A stretch of DNA of 21,624 nucleotides from Reticulitermes lucifugus (GCA_026260175.1 JAKCWW010010304.1:352-21975); one strand, 5' to 3'; numbered from the stretch's first letter, positions 1 through 9,174 are shown. The notes: a model not told the origin generated them from the sequence alone. A program made the numbers and translations.

Positions 1-170
1 GGGCTGTGTGCTGCACAAACAACTTGCTAGACAACGGCACGCTCGGACACGGCACTCGTCACAATTCAAACGAACAATAACAATCTTTACATTTGTCGTT
101 CCATTGTGTTAGATATAACAACGAGAGAAATAAAATGCCGCCAACACTACTAATACAGGTTATATCTTTA
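1..170 (+). mobile_element. Possible retroelement 3' end (LTR-like), partial
   Basis: The stretch ends in AGAGAAATAAA followed by a short GC block, CCGCCAACAC. The same AATAAA plus CCGCCAACAC ending appears in reverse complement near 620-645, so the two look like ends of one repeat family in opposite orientation. An AATAAA close to an element end fits an LTR or another polyadenylated retroelement terminus. The element is cut by the window edge, and no TG...CA boundary or target duplication could be fixed. This is a weak call that rests mainly on the shared ending. Confidence 0.3.
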
Positions 171-174
171 ATTT

Positions 175-213
175 GGCAACATGTTTCGACTTCAGAGCGT
201 CATCTGCAGGCCA
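175..213 (-). ncRNA. Hammerhead-ribozyme-like module, degenerate
   Basis: Read on the minus strand it gives CAGATGA, a stem II made of GAC and GTC around an eight-base loop, then GAAACATGT. The last part can form the two-base-pair stem III (A-T, C-G) seen in minimal hammerheads. The CTGATGA core is altered to CAGATGA, and stem I is weak (GGC with GCC). It is related by pattern to the modules near 7965, 8091, 9870 and 21127. It is probably a decayed repeat terminus with no catalytic activity. Confidence 0.35.
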
Positions 214-618
214 GTAGTACCAAATACATAAAAGGAATTCTATACAATTGTATTAAGTTTTGAATTGAGACCTCAGTTTTACATTTAATAAAATACATGT
301 TGCTCTGCCAAATCACTTACGTACAAGAGAAGGTTAAAAGATTAAAACAGTTTAATGACTCTTTCAAAACATTCTAAAATTGTATTATCGTATCTTGACG
401 TAGTAGGTGATTATGAAACATAGCGTTCGGGGAATTTTTATAGGTCTTCTTTATGTTGTGGATTGGTTGTCCTAATTCGTTTTGCTACTTCTTGTGGAGA
501 TACGGTTGCAAATATTGGTGTATAGTTGGTTCTGGTGTTGGTACGTGTTGCTTGTGTAACTGTTCGGAAGATACTAACATGTTATGTTATATAATATATA
601 GATATAACGCTTACTTGT
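214..618. other. AT-rich stretch with no supported feature
   Basis: A 120-codon plus-strand open frame (453-815) crosses the right part of this stretch. Its product is rich in Cys, Trp and Tyr, has no recognisable domain, and runs into the retroelement-like segment at 619. I regard it as a chance frame. Confidence 0.5.
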
Positions 619-980
619 TGTGTTGGCGGGACTTTATTTCTCTTCCTATGAACATAATAACAAACAGCACCGAGGAGTCTACGAGGCGTGTGTCGCAGGA
701 AGTACGTGTCCAGATATTGTCAATAAGCACTACGCCATCTACGCCCATTTTCTTTCGCAAAACAATCAGCACCAATGAACAGTTGTGGATAGCGGAAGAG
801 TTTATTCGCACATGACAAGGGACGAGAGCCTGGATCACTTTATCCAGCAAGCTGTGCTACGTCTCACACATAGCGGAGAGCACTGGCTAATTGCGTGCTG
901 AGCAGAGGCGTGCGGCCTGCACGATCTCCGAACTTGTGCACCTCTGCCTGTTAATTGTAGGGAGCGTATAACAACCCTCA
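619..980 (-). mobile_element. Possible solo LTR or retroelement end
   Basis: On the minus strand the segment finishes with GAGAAATAAA and CCGCCAACAC, like the segment at 1-170. It is more GC-rich than its surroundings, especially at 830-930. In plus orientation its edges read TGTTG at about 620 and ATAACA at about 970, consistent with TG...CA type ends. I could not find a matching target duplication. Minus- and plus-strand open frames within it (611-850, 453-815) have no recognisable product. Confidence 0.3.
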
Positions 981-982
981 CA

Positions 983-1085
983 TATGTTTATTGTCCGACG
1001 AATGTACACTTTTATTCACTATTAATTGTGAATAGTTAATAGTTAATAGTGGATAAAAGTGTACATTCGTCGGACAATAAACATA
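983..1085. repeat. Near-perfect long hairpin, possible fold-back element
   Basis: Arms at 983-1025 and 1043-1085 are reverse complements over 43 bases with a single mismatch, separated by a 17-base AT-rich loop. The outer half of each arm is mixed sequence (TTGTCCGACGAATGTACAC), so this is not a simple AT palindrome. The 10-base string AACCCTCACA lies immediately left of the hairpin (973-982) and again at 1125-1134, about 40 bases to its right. That could be a target duplication. A fold-back transposon or miniature element is the likeliest reading. A transcribed small-RNA precursor is possible but unsupported. Confidence 0.8.
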
Positions 1086-1134
1086 GAAAAGAAAATGTAC
1101 GGAATGGATAATATTAAGTTTATAAACCCTCACA

Positions 1135-1766
1135 CACTTGCCGAGTCGGAGGCTAAAATCCGATAAGAAACTGCAGTAAGTCAAGAGAGGAAACTAAAGT
1201 CCGCAGCAATGAACTGCCTCAGACTTACTCAGCATTTTAGTGGGACAGAGGATTGAACTCCATACTGCTGCGTAGTAACGCTTTGAAAGCAGAATACTCC
1301 ATTTTGAAAGCTGCGTGTCGCAGTGTATTAGGCAGCTATGAAGCACGCACACAGTTCTCAATTCGAGCAGGCTAGTCCACATTAATGGAGCCAGGACATT
1401 GCCCCCAGAGACTTTCTCTTCGTCGCCGCAGAAACCTATCTGTGTACGGTTTTGCCTACCTACTGGCTACTGCCTCCCATCCCCCGCGCCATTGTCTGAC
1501 TCGTCATACGGTTTGTTTAACTTATCTATCATATGAAATGATCTGGCTCCACTGCCTACGGGCATAACACCACAACACATTAGTATCTCAAAGCACACCG
1601 CATCACGTAAGCTTATCATATGATGTTTCCGCAGCGCTGAACACATTCATAGGGAGATCGTCTGGGTTGCGACACACACACTGTAGTACCAGCCTTTCAG
1701 GGAAAAACACTGCCTCTGTATTCAGAGCAAAATGCCCCTCAGAAAGTTGGTCAACACCTACACTCA
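1135..1766. other. No supported gene; probable unclassified repeat
   Basis: Short open frames occur here (minus 1194-1382, plus 1385-1567, start of plus 1667-1906). The minus frame includes CPTKMLSKSEAVHC, which has the flavour of translated insect repeats, but I cannot name a family. The stretch around 1385-1500 is moderately GC-rich. I see no splice-bounded exon or domain. Confidence 0.4.
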
Positions 1767-1875
1767 CGACACGGAGGCTGGTAGGTAGGTACCAATGCTG
1801 CGGAGGAATGTACTACCGCCACCTTCAGGGCAGGAGCTTCATCCGAAACGTTGGCCAGACAAGTCACAAATCAGA
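1767..1875 (+). repeat. Interspersed repeat family R1, copy 1
   Basis: Translating the plus strand gives RLVGRYQCCGGMYYRHLQG and then a GRSFIRNVG-like end, a degraded version of the chain FWxxTPCxLVGGYQRFGG...HLQ. Related copies lie on the minus strand at 8800-9030 and 11336-11425. The matching order of peptide blocks in several places shows a dispersed repeat and not a host gene. I recall such peptides as spurious predictions in cockroach and termite genomes. The parent element is not clear to me. Confidence 0.6.
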
Positions 1876-1923
1876 ACATAACAATATGAAACTTCATCGC
1901 CGTTAAAAATCTGAAATTTAATG

Positions 1924-2080
1924 CAGGAGTGCGCAAATCTCCGGCGTCGCGCCATCGTGGCAACCAAATAAGTGGCGCCTAATATGTGTGGGTCCTCAGC
2001 ATGGAACTTCCTTCATGTCACCCTTTTGCGCCTGAAATTTTGAGGTGGCTCCTACTTTCTGGAAAATTTGTGCACCCCTG
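1924..2080. mobile_element. hAT-type miniature transposon (MITE), 157 bp
   Basis: The left end reads CAGGAGTGCGCAAAT. The right end, in reverse complement, reads CAGGGGTGCACAAAT, giving terminal inverted repeats with two differences over 15 bases. Flanking 8-base strings ATTTAATG (1916-1923) and ATTTAACG (2081-2088) match at 7 of 8 positions. An 8-bp target duplication and CAG...CTG ends are hallmarks of the hAT superfamily. There is no room for a transposase, so this is a non-autonomous copy. The mismatches suggest it is old. A left-end relative occurs at 21033. Confidence 0.8.
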
Positions 2081-2088
2081 ATTTAACG

Positions 2089-2976
2089 AGAGATATCGCC
2101 GTACCAGGACTTGCACAACAGACAAGCAAGGTAATAAATCGTTTGTGTGCAGTTCCAGAGAAAATGTGCTAGGCGCCCTTTACTAATATCGTGCACAGAA
2201 TTACATCACAGAACAAAACAGGAGCTGTAGGAGATATGTCTTCTGTAATTAAGCTATGTAGATTAATACAGAGGTAACAACAGTTCGGAAGGGCCTTCTT
2301 CCAGCAGCTTTATGGTAGTACAAGAAGAGTGATGGGTAAGAAAGATACCGTGCAGCTTCCTAGCCCCCATCTTCAGAGATGTCCAAGAAGAGTCCGAAAT
2401 GTAAACGGCTTCATATCCGAAAAGACTGAATCTGCCATCAACACGGCTGCGATAACCTCAGAACTCGCAAATCAGGCGCTCTACTCTGAAGGCCTGGAAC
2501 GATGAGAAATCGCTCGCTGGTTATGCAAAGTCCAACTTTCTCAGGCACAGCTTTCTGAAGCGGGTGCTGTCTGTCTGAGCGCTGGATGTCGAACTTACTG
2601 AGCGCTTGTTTAACTTTGCTAGTAGTTCCTTATTCATTTTCTGTCACAAACTTAAGAACCGATATCACGGCACTCTTGCGGCTCTTCAGTTGACCTGACG
2701 CCTGTCGCGCAGTGTTTAGACTGCCTGGCTCACGTGTCAGTCGAAGCAATTGCCGCGACAGCACGGCGTCATCCACAAGCTGTGAAAGTTTTCACGATTT
2801 CGGTTTAGCTGTGTGAAGTTAATGAGACAGGCATAAGGCCATGAAATGAGAAAGGAGAAGATTTTGAGAGGCTGCACACTACTGCGTATATAAAAATTGG
2901 AAAAGTATGGAATATATCAAAACCTTTATTCAGAAAAACAGACGAGTTTAGGACCAAAGGCGTGTATGTCTATTCT
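2089..2976. other. No supported feature
   Basis: The base composition is mixed and no open frame is worth calling. A stretch at about 2440-2490, read on the minus strand, has a faint tRNA-like look (GTAGAGCGCCTG), but no convincing B box follows it. I leave it unannotated. Confidence 0.4.
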
Positions 2977-2984
2977 TTCTAAAG

Positions 2985-3144
2985 CAGCGATTTCCAATCT
3001 GTGGGCCTCGGAATCCTAAAGGCCGCAGGGTTATTCCAAGCGGGCCATGAGTGTCTTCCAAAGGCCGGGAGAATTCATATAACTTCGCAGTAAGACTTGC
3101 TCCTCCAGCCAGAGTCTGGATTCTTCTTATTCTTCTTCATCTTC

Positions 3145-3178
<34 letters not shown>

Positions 3179-3311
3179 GAAATTTTGGTTTACTTGTAAT
3201 TGTTCTGAGTTAACATTCTGTCAAGTAATGGAACCTGGAAGTACAAGACGGGTTCACGAAATTTCTAAGTTAAGTCGTGGCCTTCGTACTCGAAAAAGTT
3301 GAGAACCACTG
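2985..3311. mobile_element. hAT-type miniature transposon with (TTA)n core
   Basis: The left end is CAGCGATTTCCAATC and the right end, in reverse complement, is CAGTGGTTCTCAACT. Both follow the common hAT terminal pattern CAGNGGTTCNCAA. Flanking octamers TTCTAAAG (2977-2984) and GTTTAAAG (3312-3319) agree at 6 of 8 positions, fitting an aged 8-bp target duplication. The interior carries a (TAT)n microsatellite at about 3145-3178 and no transposase frame. The 83-codon open frame inside (3051-3302) has a poly-Leu run produced by that microsatellite. Confidence 0.7.
3145..3178. repeat. (TTA)n microsatellite
   Basis: About eleven TAT/TTA units lie inside the hAT-type element at 2985-3311. Confidence 0.9.
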
Positions 3312-3319
3312 GTTTAAAG

Positions 3320-4502
3320 CACATTGCTGTACCATCTGCAACATTAGAAATGCTGCACTTGTCCACACAGTGTACACATTTCATACATAATTGTCAGAAT
3401 AAACAATTATTTCCCTAAACAAAATTAACTCACGTGTCTCCGCAACAAAGACACAGTGTCTTGTTTGTGAGGTAGAAACTGATTTACATGAAATTCAGGC
3501 TTTAAAGGGCTGAACAAACTACCGCAGTAGCTATCCGCTCCGTAGTGGAGACTAGACTTAATATTGTATACGGAGCACGCCGTAATCTGCGAAATGTATT
3601 CTAACAAGGCACGAGGACTAGATCAGCTGGTGATGAGAAGGTAATGCTAATTTGCTCCTGCATGTAACAGCATGACACGAAGGCAGCCACTCACGTCAGC
3701 ATCTTAACTATCCCGGCTTCATACAAAACACATCGCTGCCATCTCCAAGGCAGAAGATTTCTCAGCAACATTCAAGCCCACGCACCGCACTAAAACACGG
3801 TGTCACAACGCTGAAGTCCACAACAGGAATCGTCATAAAATGGTGGTCTTTTGGGTTTAGATACCGTGTAGGATTATAAGTTCACGCCGACATTGCGGTG
3901 ACTGAATTAGTTTCGGGCGGACACTGAAATGAAATCCTATATGACTCCAGATCAGGATGAAAAGCTCACATCTCAAGATCTACCAGTATACAAATATTTT
4001 GTTCGACGTGCAGCTTAAATTTGATGCAATTATCTAATTTGTTAGCCAGTCTAATATAACTCTACTTTGTATATTCAATCTCAATACGTATGTCGGTAAG
4101 TGATTTTGCCATCATCAAGCGAAATTCTATTCAAAATTTGCCAAGATGAATGCAAGAATGAATGAGCACTCTACTGAGTACATAAAGTAAAGGCGTACAA
4201 ACTAGTATTAACATGCGTTATCAAATAAAACATGGCACAAAATATTCAATTCTTAGGCCACATATTTGCATTTGCAGGAAACGAAAATGGATATCAATAT
4301 ATCTCCGTCGAACAGAGTCCTTCTTGAGAAGCTAATTCTCCCTTAGCTACTCAAGTTCTTCCCCGCATTTTATTGAAACAAAGGGTTCTTTACCTCCTTC
4401 AGAAGAGTCCCTCCTACCGATTTATTTAAGACCAATGAGGAACGCTCACACGCTCATTACAAAACTTCCTGGATTTCACACAAAAAAAAGTTTGCGATAA
4501 AA
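3320..4502. other. No supported feature
   Basis: This is AT-rich sequence with only short chance open frames, such as minus 3425-3607. The 15-base string AGGCTTTAAAGGGCT near 3500 recurs near 18140 in copy B of the dispersed repeat. The surrounding match is too weak to call a third copy. Confidence 0.5.
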
Positions 4503-4524
4503 AAAGAGAGAGAGAGAGAGAGAG
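4503..4524. repeat. (GA)n microsatellite
   Basis: About ten GA units lie directly after a short A run. Confidence 0.9.
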
Positions 4525-5300
4525 GCGAGTGCTCGGTTGTTATCTGGTTCATTTGGCACTCATAATTTCGGTTCTTGCACTGATACTTGGACACGTCTTT
4601 CAGTTGGCAGATACCCTGACGTGAGCGACAATTTAGTCAGTGACCCACATGGTTCCGTGTTTCGCGCTTCGTGACTAGGTTCCGGTTACAGCCGAATTAT
4701 AGCTGCTGGGAGCTGGATCTGACATTTCTAGTCCTTACCCACAGCGAGAACACCGACATTATTCACGTAGCATTTAACCATTTGAAGCCTAAATTCCATC
4801 TAGATAATACTGAAAAAACGTAGGTTCTGACCGAGGTGGGGGAAACGAATATAAATATTGCTTTCTTCCAGGAGTTACCGCCGTGTAACTTGGTACAGAC
4901 TGTCTCTCAAACTACACGGTGTCACGTTCCCACAAGATGATGATTATTTCAGTTCCTGCGGTATACATCAAATACACGTACATTACACGTACATACAATG
5001 CGCCTTCATTACAAGGTCACTAATAATCAATTATCACAATAATCACTGTTTGAGAACAATAAGAAACACACAAATATTCTCTGTGGACAAGAATTCAGAA
5101 CTGTTAAACGTTAAGCGGGTGGTAAACATAGTTACCATTGTACTGCAAAGGGCTAATGATAGTGGTTTACCTAATAACGAAAGTCTCCCCACGATTTGTG
5201 ATTTTTCATTACTAGTGGAATGTAACTTGGTCAATTCACTGCTTTCAGATTCTTTAGAGATTACGATTATTAGCGAGACAGAAGAAGCAGAGGCCGGGCG
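4525..5300. other. No supported gene; longest open frame of the window begins here
   Basis: The longest open frame (185 codons, 4858-5415, plus) starts in this stretch. Its product shows no domain, signal peptide or membrane segment that I recognise, and its last ~38 codons are encoded by the dispersed repeat that begins near 5301. A short (TAT)n run there encodes four Ile in a row. I treat it as fortuitous. Confidence 0.5.
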
Positions 5301-5885
5301 TACAGAGAGAGGCACTACATTTACTATTATTATTATTAGGGGAGGGGGAAAACAGAATTATTACTCCTCTGAAGGTTCCCAGGCAGTGCCCGCTATTTCT
5401 TCCGGTACAGGTTAAGCTTGAAGGAAGGTAAAGCACTGGGAAGAGAAGAGAGTAGCGTGATGGGAAGTGGACTGTTGGGAGCATGAGGCACAGAAAGAAG
5501 CTGAGCATCTGGGCTGAATTTTATATTTGGAGGGCAGCATTATGTCGACATTTTTATGACGTTGAGAGAGATGCGTCTTGGTGGAAAGGTTGAAGTTGGG
5601 AGGGCTGCATGAGAAGCATACAGTACAAAGTGAATTTTGAGTACCAACTCAGCACTTGCTTTAGGACCGAGGAAAATTACCAAAAACCTTGACCGAGTGG
5701 GCCGGGCTCAGCACCTTCCGGATTCATACTGACTTCCAGCCAGCAGTCCGGCTTTCAAATGCACGAAGCTTAAAGGCAGTCCTTACATAAGATTAACCTA
5801 CATTATATTTAAAGATCCAGTTCGTACCGCGCAGTAAACACACTCCGTCTCGGTTATGAACCCGAGTCAGTTAATGCTGTATCTA
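5301..5885 (+). repeat. Long dispersed repeat, copy A (first block)
   Basis: This block aligns in the same orientation with 17601-18036. Shared anchors include CCAGGCAGTGCCCG, GATGGGAAGTGGACTGTTGG, TCGTACCGCGCAGTAAACAC and CAGTTAATGCT, in the same order. Copy A carries about 98 extra bases (5691-5788) that copy B lacks, plus smaller gaps. No reverse transcriptase or transposase frame is visible, so this is either a non-autonomous element or a duplicated genomic segment. The similarity resumes at 6380. Confidence 0.8.
5691..5788. other. ~98-bp segment present only in copy A
   Basis: Copy B runs straight from AAACCTT to ATTAACCT at this point, while copy A has about 98 extra bases. The extra segment starts GACCGAGTGGGC and contains CCGGATTCATAC, loosely like an A box followed by a B box of a tRNA. 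A small SINE-type insertion is possible, but a deletion in copy B explains it equally well. Confidence 0.4.
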
Positions 5886-6379
5886 CCTTATATAATAACA
5901 TAAATTTGTGAGATTTTAATACACTGGTTTTCGTGATTACTAGAGGGCTTGATCGATATAGGGCATCGATATGTATCGCCCATCTGCAATTAAGCAAACA
6001 CTATTGTCGAGGGTTTCCGATTCTTTCCACAATGTTACTCTTATGATTAAGGTTCGGTTAAATTTAGAATTGGCGTTTTATTGAGCAAGTAAGCTTCATA
6101 TAAATATTAAATAAAGAATATTACAAGTTAGAAGCCTCTGATGCGAATTAAAGTTGGTATTTTATATTGATAACAGAGTTCTGCATCCTGTTATTCCATT
6201 TAGTCTGATTGTTATTGTGGTTACGTATTCTTAATGGCCTTCATTTTTATACGCCGAAGCTGTTACACACACACACACACAAATTGTCTTCGTAATAGAT
6301 TTTATGCCCAAAAAGTAAATAATGGTTTTTATAACCGCAACAATGTACCGTTGGAATTTCAGCGAGCTTTGTGGTAACA
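5886..6379. other. ~494-bp segment interrupting copy A
   Basis: In copy B the string ATGCTATATA is followed at once by GGGGAAATAATCG. In copy A the two corresponding strings are about 494 bases apart. The intervening sequence is AT-rich, holds an (AC)n run, and shows no open frame, terminal inverted repeats or target duplication that I can see. It is either an insertion in copy A or a deletion in copy B. Confidence 0.55.
6264..6281. repeat. (AC)n microsatellite
   Basis: About nine AC units, inside the segment that interrupts copy A. Confidence 0.9.
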
Positions 6380-6515
6380 GGGAAATAATCGTTGCTTATC
6401 CTGAGAGCCATGAAAAACAAAGAATGATCTATGCGGGAAGAGTGTAGAATTTGTAGATTTAGCCTGGCTGTACATAGAGTTGACCATCAGTCTCTAAAGG
6501 GTTAAACTTCTTTCA
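6380..6515 (+). repeat. Long dispersed repeat, copy A (second block)
   Basis: GGGAAATAATCGTTGC at the left edge, AGCCTGG in the middle and CTAAAGGG...CTTCTTTCA at the right edge align in order with 18041-18170 of copy B. This continues the similarity after the ~494-bp interruption. Confidence 0.65.
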
Positions 6516-7814
6516 TCTACGTCATCCTAACTGCGCCTGACGCTATTTTGATTCAACGCCGTGTCCCATCGCCTGCAGTAACAAAACACGTCACAAACGC
6601 AATAAATGTTCCAGTCACGCAGCCCAAAAGACATTTATTTCCCTTTCACAGACACGCCTTCTGTTTATAAATAATTGTAATACGATGGACAAAGAACTTC
6701 ATCTTCTCGCTGACCATTCTCGAGTTCGCTGAACTCCCAGAGAACAAAAAGCACTAAAATTCCATCGCGTCCTTGACCCAGTGTTTCAAGAGTAGTGGGG
6801 AGGGGTTCCTATCTCCCGAGGCGGGTGTAAGTGGGGTAATGCTGTCGGTCAATAACCTTTGCAAGCAGACCGAGACGGAGTCTCATTCAGGAGGAAACCA
6901 TGGCACAGCTATTTGTTTCTTCGATGGGGCTGGAAAGGAGGGGGCAGGAAGCCCAATTGTTACAGTTACACGTCCCCCTTTCCCAGCCCCCACCAAGAAT
7001 GACAAATTAAACCGAAGTTTTCATTGTTGGTGCCAGAGTTCTAAAAACGTAATTGTAGCTAAGTAAGCCTAACAAAGAGAAATGTCAATGATACGAGTAC
7101 TCTGTTGCGTTTCTGACTTCATAATGCGAGTTATCGTATTTCCCCACACTGGATTCTAGTTACCTTTAGAAATGACTGAAAATTCTGCCGCCAAATATCT
7201 TTGCTGGTGATGTTAAATTTGAGAGACGCCGTAAATGAAAACACAGAATCTCTATTAACGTTAGTAAGTAAAATGGCATGGAGGAAAACGCAAAGAAAAC
7301 TAAGTGCATGATGAATTACACTAGAGACAAACATCCAATAAATGTACGAAATATGAGGGCCCATCACAAAATAAGTTTACGTGACATATATAACATCGCA
7401 AACGAAGAGACCACATTGACTGTCATTATATAATGGGAATTCGTCGCCAAGGGATTATCAGGTTTCGAGCGGTGAAGGAAAATCCTGCTGGCCACATATC
7501 TGTGTTGGTCGCGAGGTGTAAACACATGTGACAGGATGTTTGAAAATAGAGGACATGACTAATATCAACAGGGAACAGAAAAGCTTGTCCCTCGGTACTG
7601 TGGGAGGGAATTTGTGGAAAATCACAGTAAATCGTCGTTTAGCGTTGGGGTTACGTTCCTGCAAATCGCAACGTAGAGCGAAAGAATGTAGAACGGAGCA
7701 CTTTCCTTATACACGTAAAGTTGATTAAAATTCTCGAGCTACATTCCTCAACTTTCCTAGTCTATGTCTTACCTCACTATTATACGGCTATGTACGTCTA
7801 TCCATTAAGGACAT
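6516..7814. other. No supported gene; one GC-rich imperfect hairpin
   Basis: Several short overlapping open frames occur on both strands (plus 6773-7066, minus 7131-7367, minus 7458-7664, plus 7528-7728) and none looks like a protein family. The block GGGGCTGGAAAGGAGGGGG at 6926-6944 and CCCCCTTTCCCAGCCCC at 6974-6990 can pair imperfectly across a ~29-base loop. Its meaning is unknown. Confidence 0.45.
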
Positions 7815-7842
7815 CACACACACACATATATATATATATATA
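7815..7842. repeat. (CA)n(TA)n compound microsatellite
   Basis: An 11-base CA run is followed directly by a 17-base TA run. Confidence 0.9.
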
Positions 7843-7964
7843 ACGGGCATACAAAATTAATATAGCAGGCCTAAACTAAGCAATAAACATGTATACTACT
7901 TCACAGTATTTATTCCAGTAACTGGAGAATAATAAAAAGTAATAGCTTTTAAAAACATGACACT

Positions 7965-8006
7965 CCTCCTACACGTTTCGGCCTACAATGGTCATCTACA
8001 CGGAGG
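7965..8006 (-). ncRNA. Hammerhead-like module in left fold-back arm
   Basis: Read on the minus strand: CCTCC, then a core ending GATGA, a short hairpin CC...GG, then CCGAAACGTGT and a closing GGAGG. CCTCC and GGAGG form a five-pair stem I. A-C...G-T inside AACGTGT can form the tiny stem III. The expected CTGATGA core reads TAGATGA, so two core positions are altered and activity is doubtful. Confidence 0.4.
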
Positions 8007-8090
8007 TGGTTAACAAAGGAAAGAATAGTTACGGCTAATTTATTTACGGCTAACATAATTAGCCGTAACTATTCTTTCCATTATTAACCA

Positions 8091-8132
8091 CCTCCGTGAA
8101 GATGACCATTGTAGGTCGAAACATGTAAGAGG
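8091..8132 (+). ncRNA. Hammerhead-like module in right fold-back arm
   Basis: The order is CCTCC, GAAGATGA, the short hairpin CC-ATTGTA-GG, TCGAAACATGT, then GAGG, which can pair with the first CCTC. The GAAA box and a minimal stem III (A-T, C-G around AT) are intact. The CTGATGA box is not canonical. It is the partner of the module at 7965-8006. Confidence 0.4.
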
Positions 8133-8168
8133 AGTGTCATGTTTTAAAAAGCTATTGCTTTTATTATT

Positions 8169-8799
8169 GTACTATTGTTGGAATACAAATTGTGCACTAG
8201 TTTACTGCATAGAACATGGATAGTGTTCAAGAAGTATGCTACTGTTTTCCTATTGCCCAAGATTTCTGAACGCACTCGGGCAAAAAGCCGATGACACGCG
8301 TTCCCATAACGTTAGCTGATGGAGACGCGCGTTTGGAGGCCACGGTGCAGGCAGGAGTAAAGCAAAGGAAGTGCGCCGTACAGCATCGCTAAAATACACT
8401 GTGCGCGTGGCGAGACACAAACATCTGTGCCGACGAGGCTGGCCGTTGGATATTCTACCAGCTGCAGGTGAAAACAACGTTAATCCGAGTTCGGATAAGG
8501 TTAATCGAACTTTTGGTCATTAAAGTTGTCGACATTAACGCGGAACAACGCTGTACAGGGCAACGTTAAACGAGTACTGCCTATAGTGCGACAGCAGCTT
8601 AATCAAATCTGATGTGTTCTTATTAAAACTGACAATAACTAACCTACAGTGAATGCAATGTAAACTTATTTTCTGACGGACGATCGTAAATATTACTAGT
8701 TTATGCTTCTTCATTTTTCCTTATGTCGAAAGATGCTATGAAATTTATTTCGTTCCCTTCGTAATACGTACGGTAGCAATGTCTGTTCAAATTTTACTC
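8169..8799. other. No supported gene; GC-richer island at 8250-8480
   Basis: The 8250-8480 block is clearly richer in G+C than its surroundings and holds a 75-codon minus-strand open frame rich in Arg, Pro and Ala. I see no domain and no splice-site arrangement. It could be an unrecognised repeat or an exon fragment, and I have no basis for choosing between them. Confidence 0.4.
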
Positions 8800-9030
8800 A
8801 AGTACCTCGGTAGATGACTCTCGACACCCTCGTGACTGTACTGTGAAGAACCTAGGCATTCTTGGATGTGAGGCCGCATAGCCTCGTAAAAATTTACCGA
8901 CGTTTCGGAGGTAAATGATGCCTCCATCTTCAGTGCAGATATCGTGTTACTCCAAGTATGTTGCAAATGAAGCCAGAACATTCCTCCGAAACGTCGACAG
9001 CTTTCTACCACATTATAGTCTTTCACAACT
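8800..9030 (-). repeat. Interspersed repeat family R1, copy 2
   Basis: The minus strand reads through RRFGGMFWLHLQ and then ISALKMEASFTSETSVNFYEA, an 83-codon open frame that joins two blocks typical of this repeat family. The plus strand has a 14-base perfect inverted repeat, CGACGTTTCGGAGG (8898-8911) with CCTCCGAAACGTCG (8983-8996). This frame survives by chance or by recent insertion. I do not regard it as a gene. Confidence 0.65.
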
Positions 9031-9174
9031 AAGAACACAGTATTCTTTACAACAATAGATTTCTAGCATGCGATTCGAATCCTCATTCACAATGCTTCTT
9101 TTTTAATTTCATGAGTAAATCTTAAATTTTATTTTGAGTGCTACAAAAGGTACAGGAAAAGTTGTACCTGTCTG

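Larger units (their letters stand above)
7928..8168. repeat. Fold-back repeat with ~111-bp arms
   Basis: The left arm (about 7928-8039) is the reverse complement of the right arm (about 8058-8168) with a handful of differences, around an ~18-base spacer. Shared strings include ACATGACACTCCTC, CTACAATGGTCATCT, CGGAGGTGGTTAA and GAAAGAATAGTTACGGCTAAT. Each arm contains one hammerhead-like module, so the pair stands head to head. Penelope-like elements are known for terminal repeats in inverted as well as direct orientation and for hammerheads in those repeats. That link is an inference here because no Penelope reverse transcriptase is visible. Confidence 0.85.

Noticed and set aside
453..815. 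Cys-rich 120-codon frame as a small secreted protein
   Set aside because: There is no signal peptide pattern or regular cysteine spacing, and it overlaps the retroelement-like segment at 619-980.
2440..2490. tRNA-derived SINE on the minus strand
   Set aside because: GTAGAGCGCCTG is tRNA-like, but no B box follows at the right distance.
4858..5415. 185-codon plus-strand open frame as a gene
   Set aside because: No domain is recognisable, it runs from unique sequence into the dispersed repeat at 5301, and several other frames there are also open. Chance is the simplest explanation.
8787..9038. Conserved insect protein on the minus strand
   Set aside because: The peptide blocks recur in other copies inside this window and on both strands, which marks them as repeat-derived.
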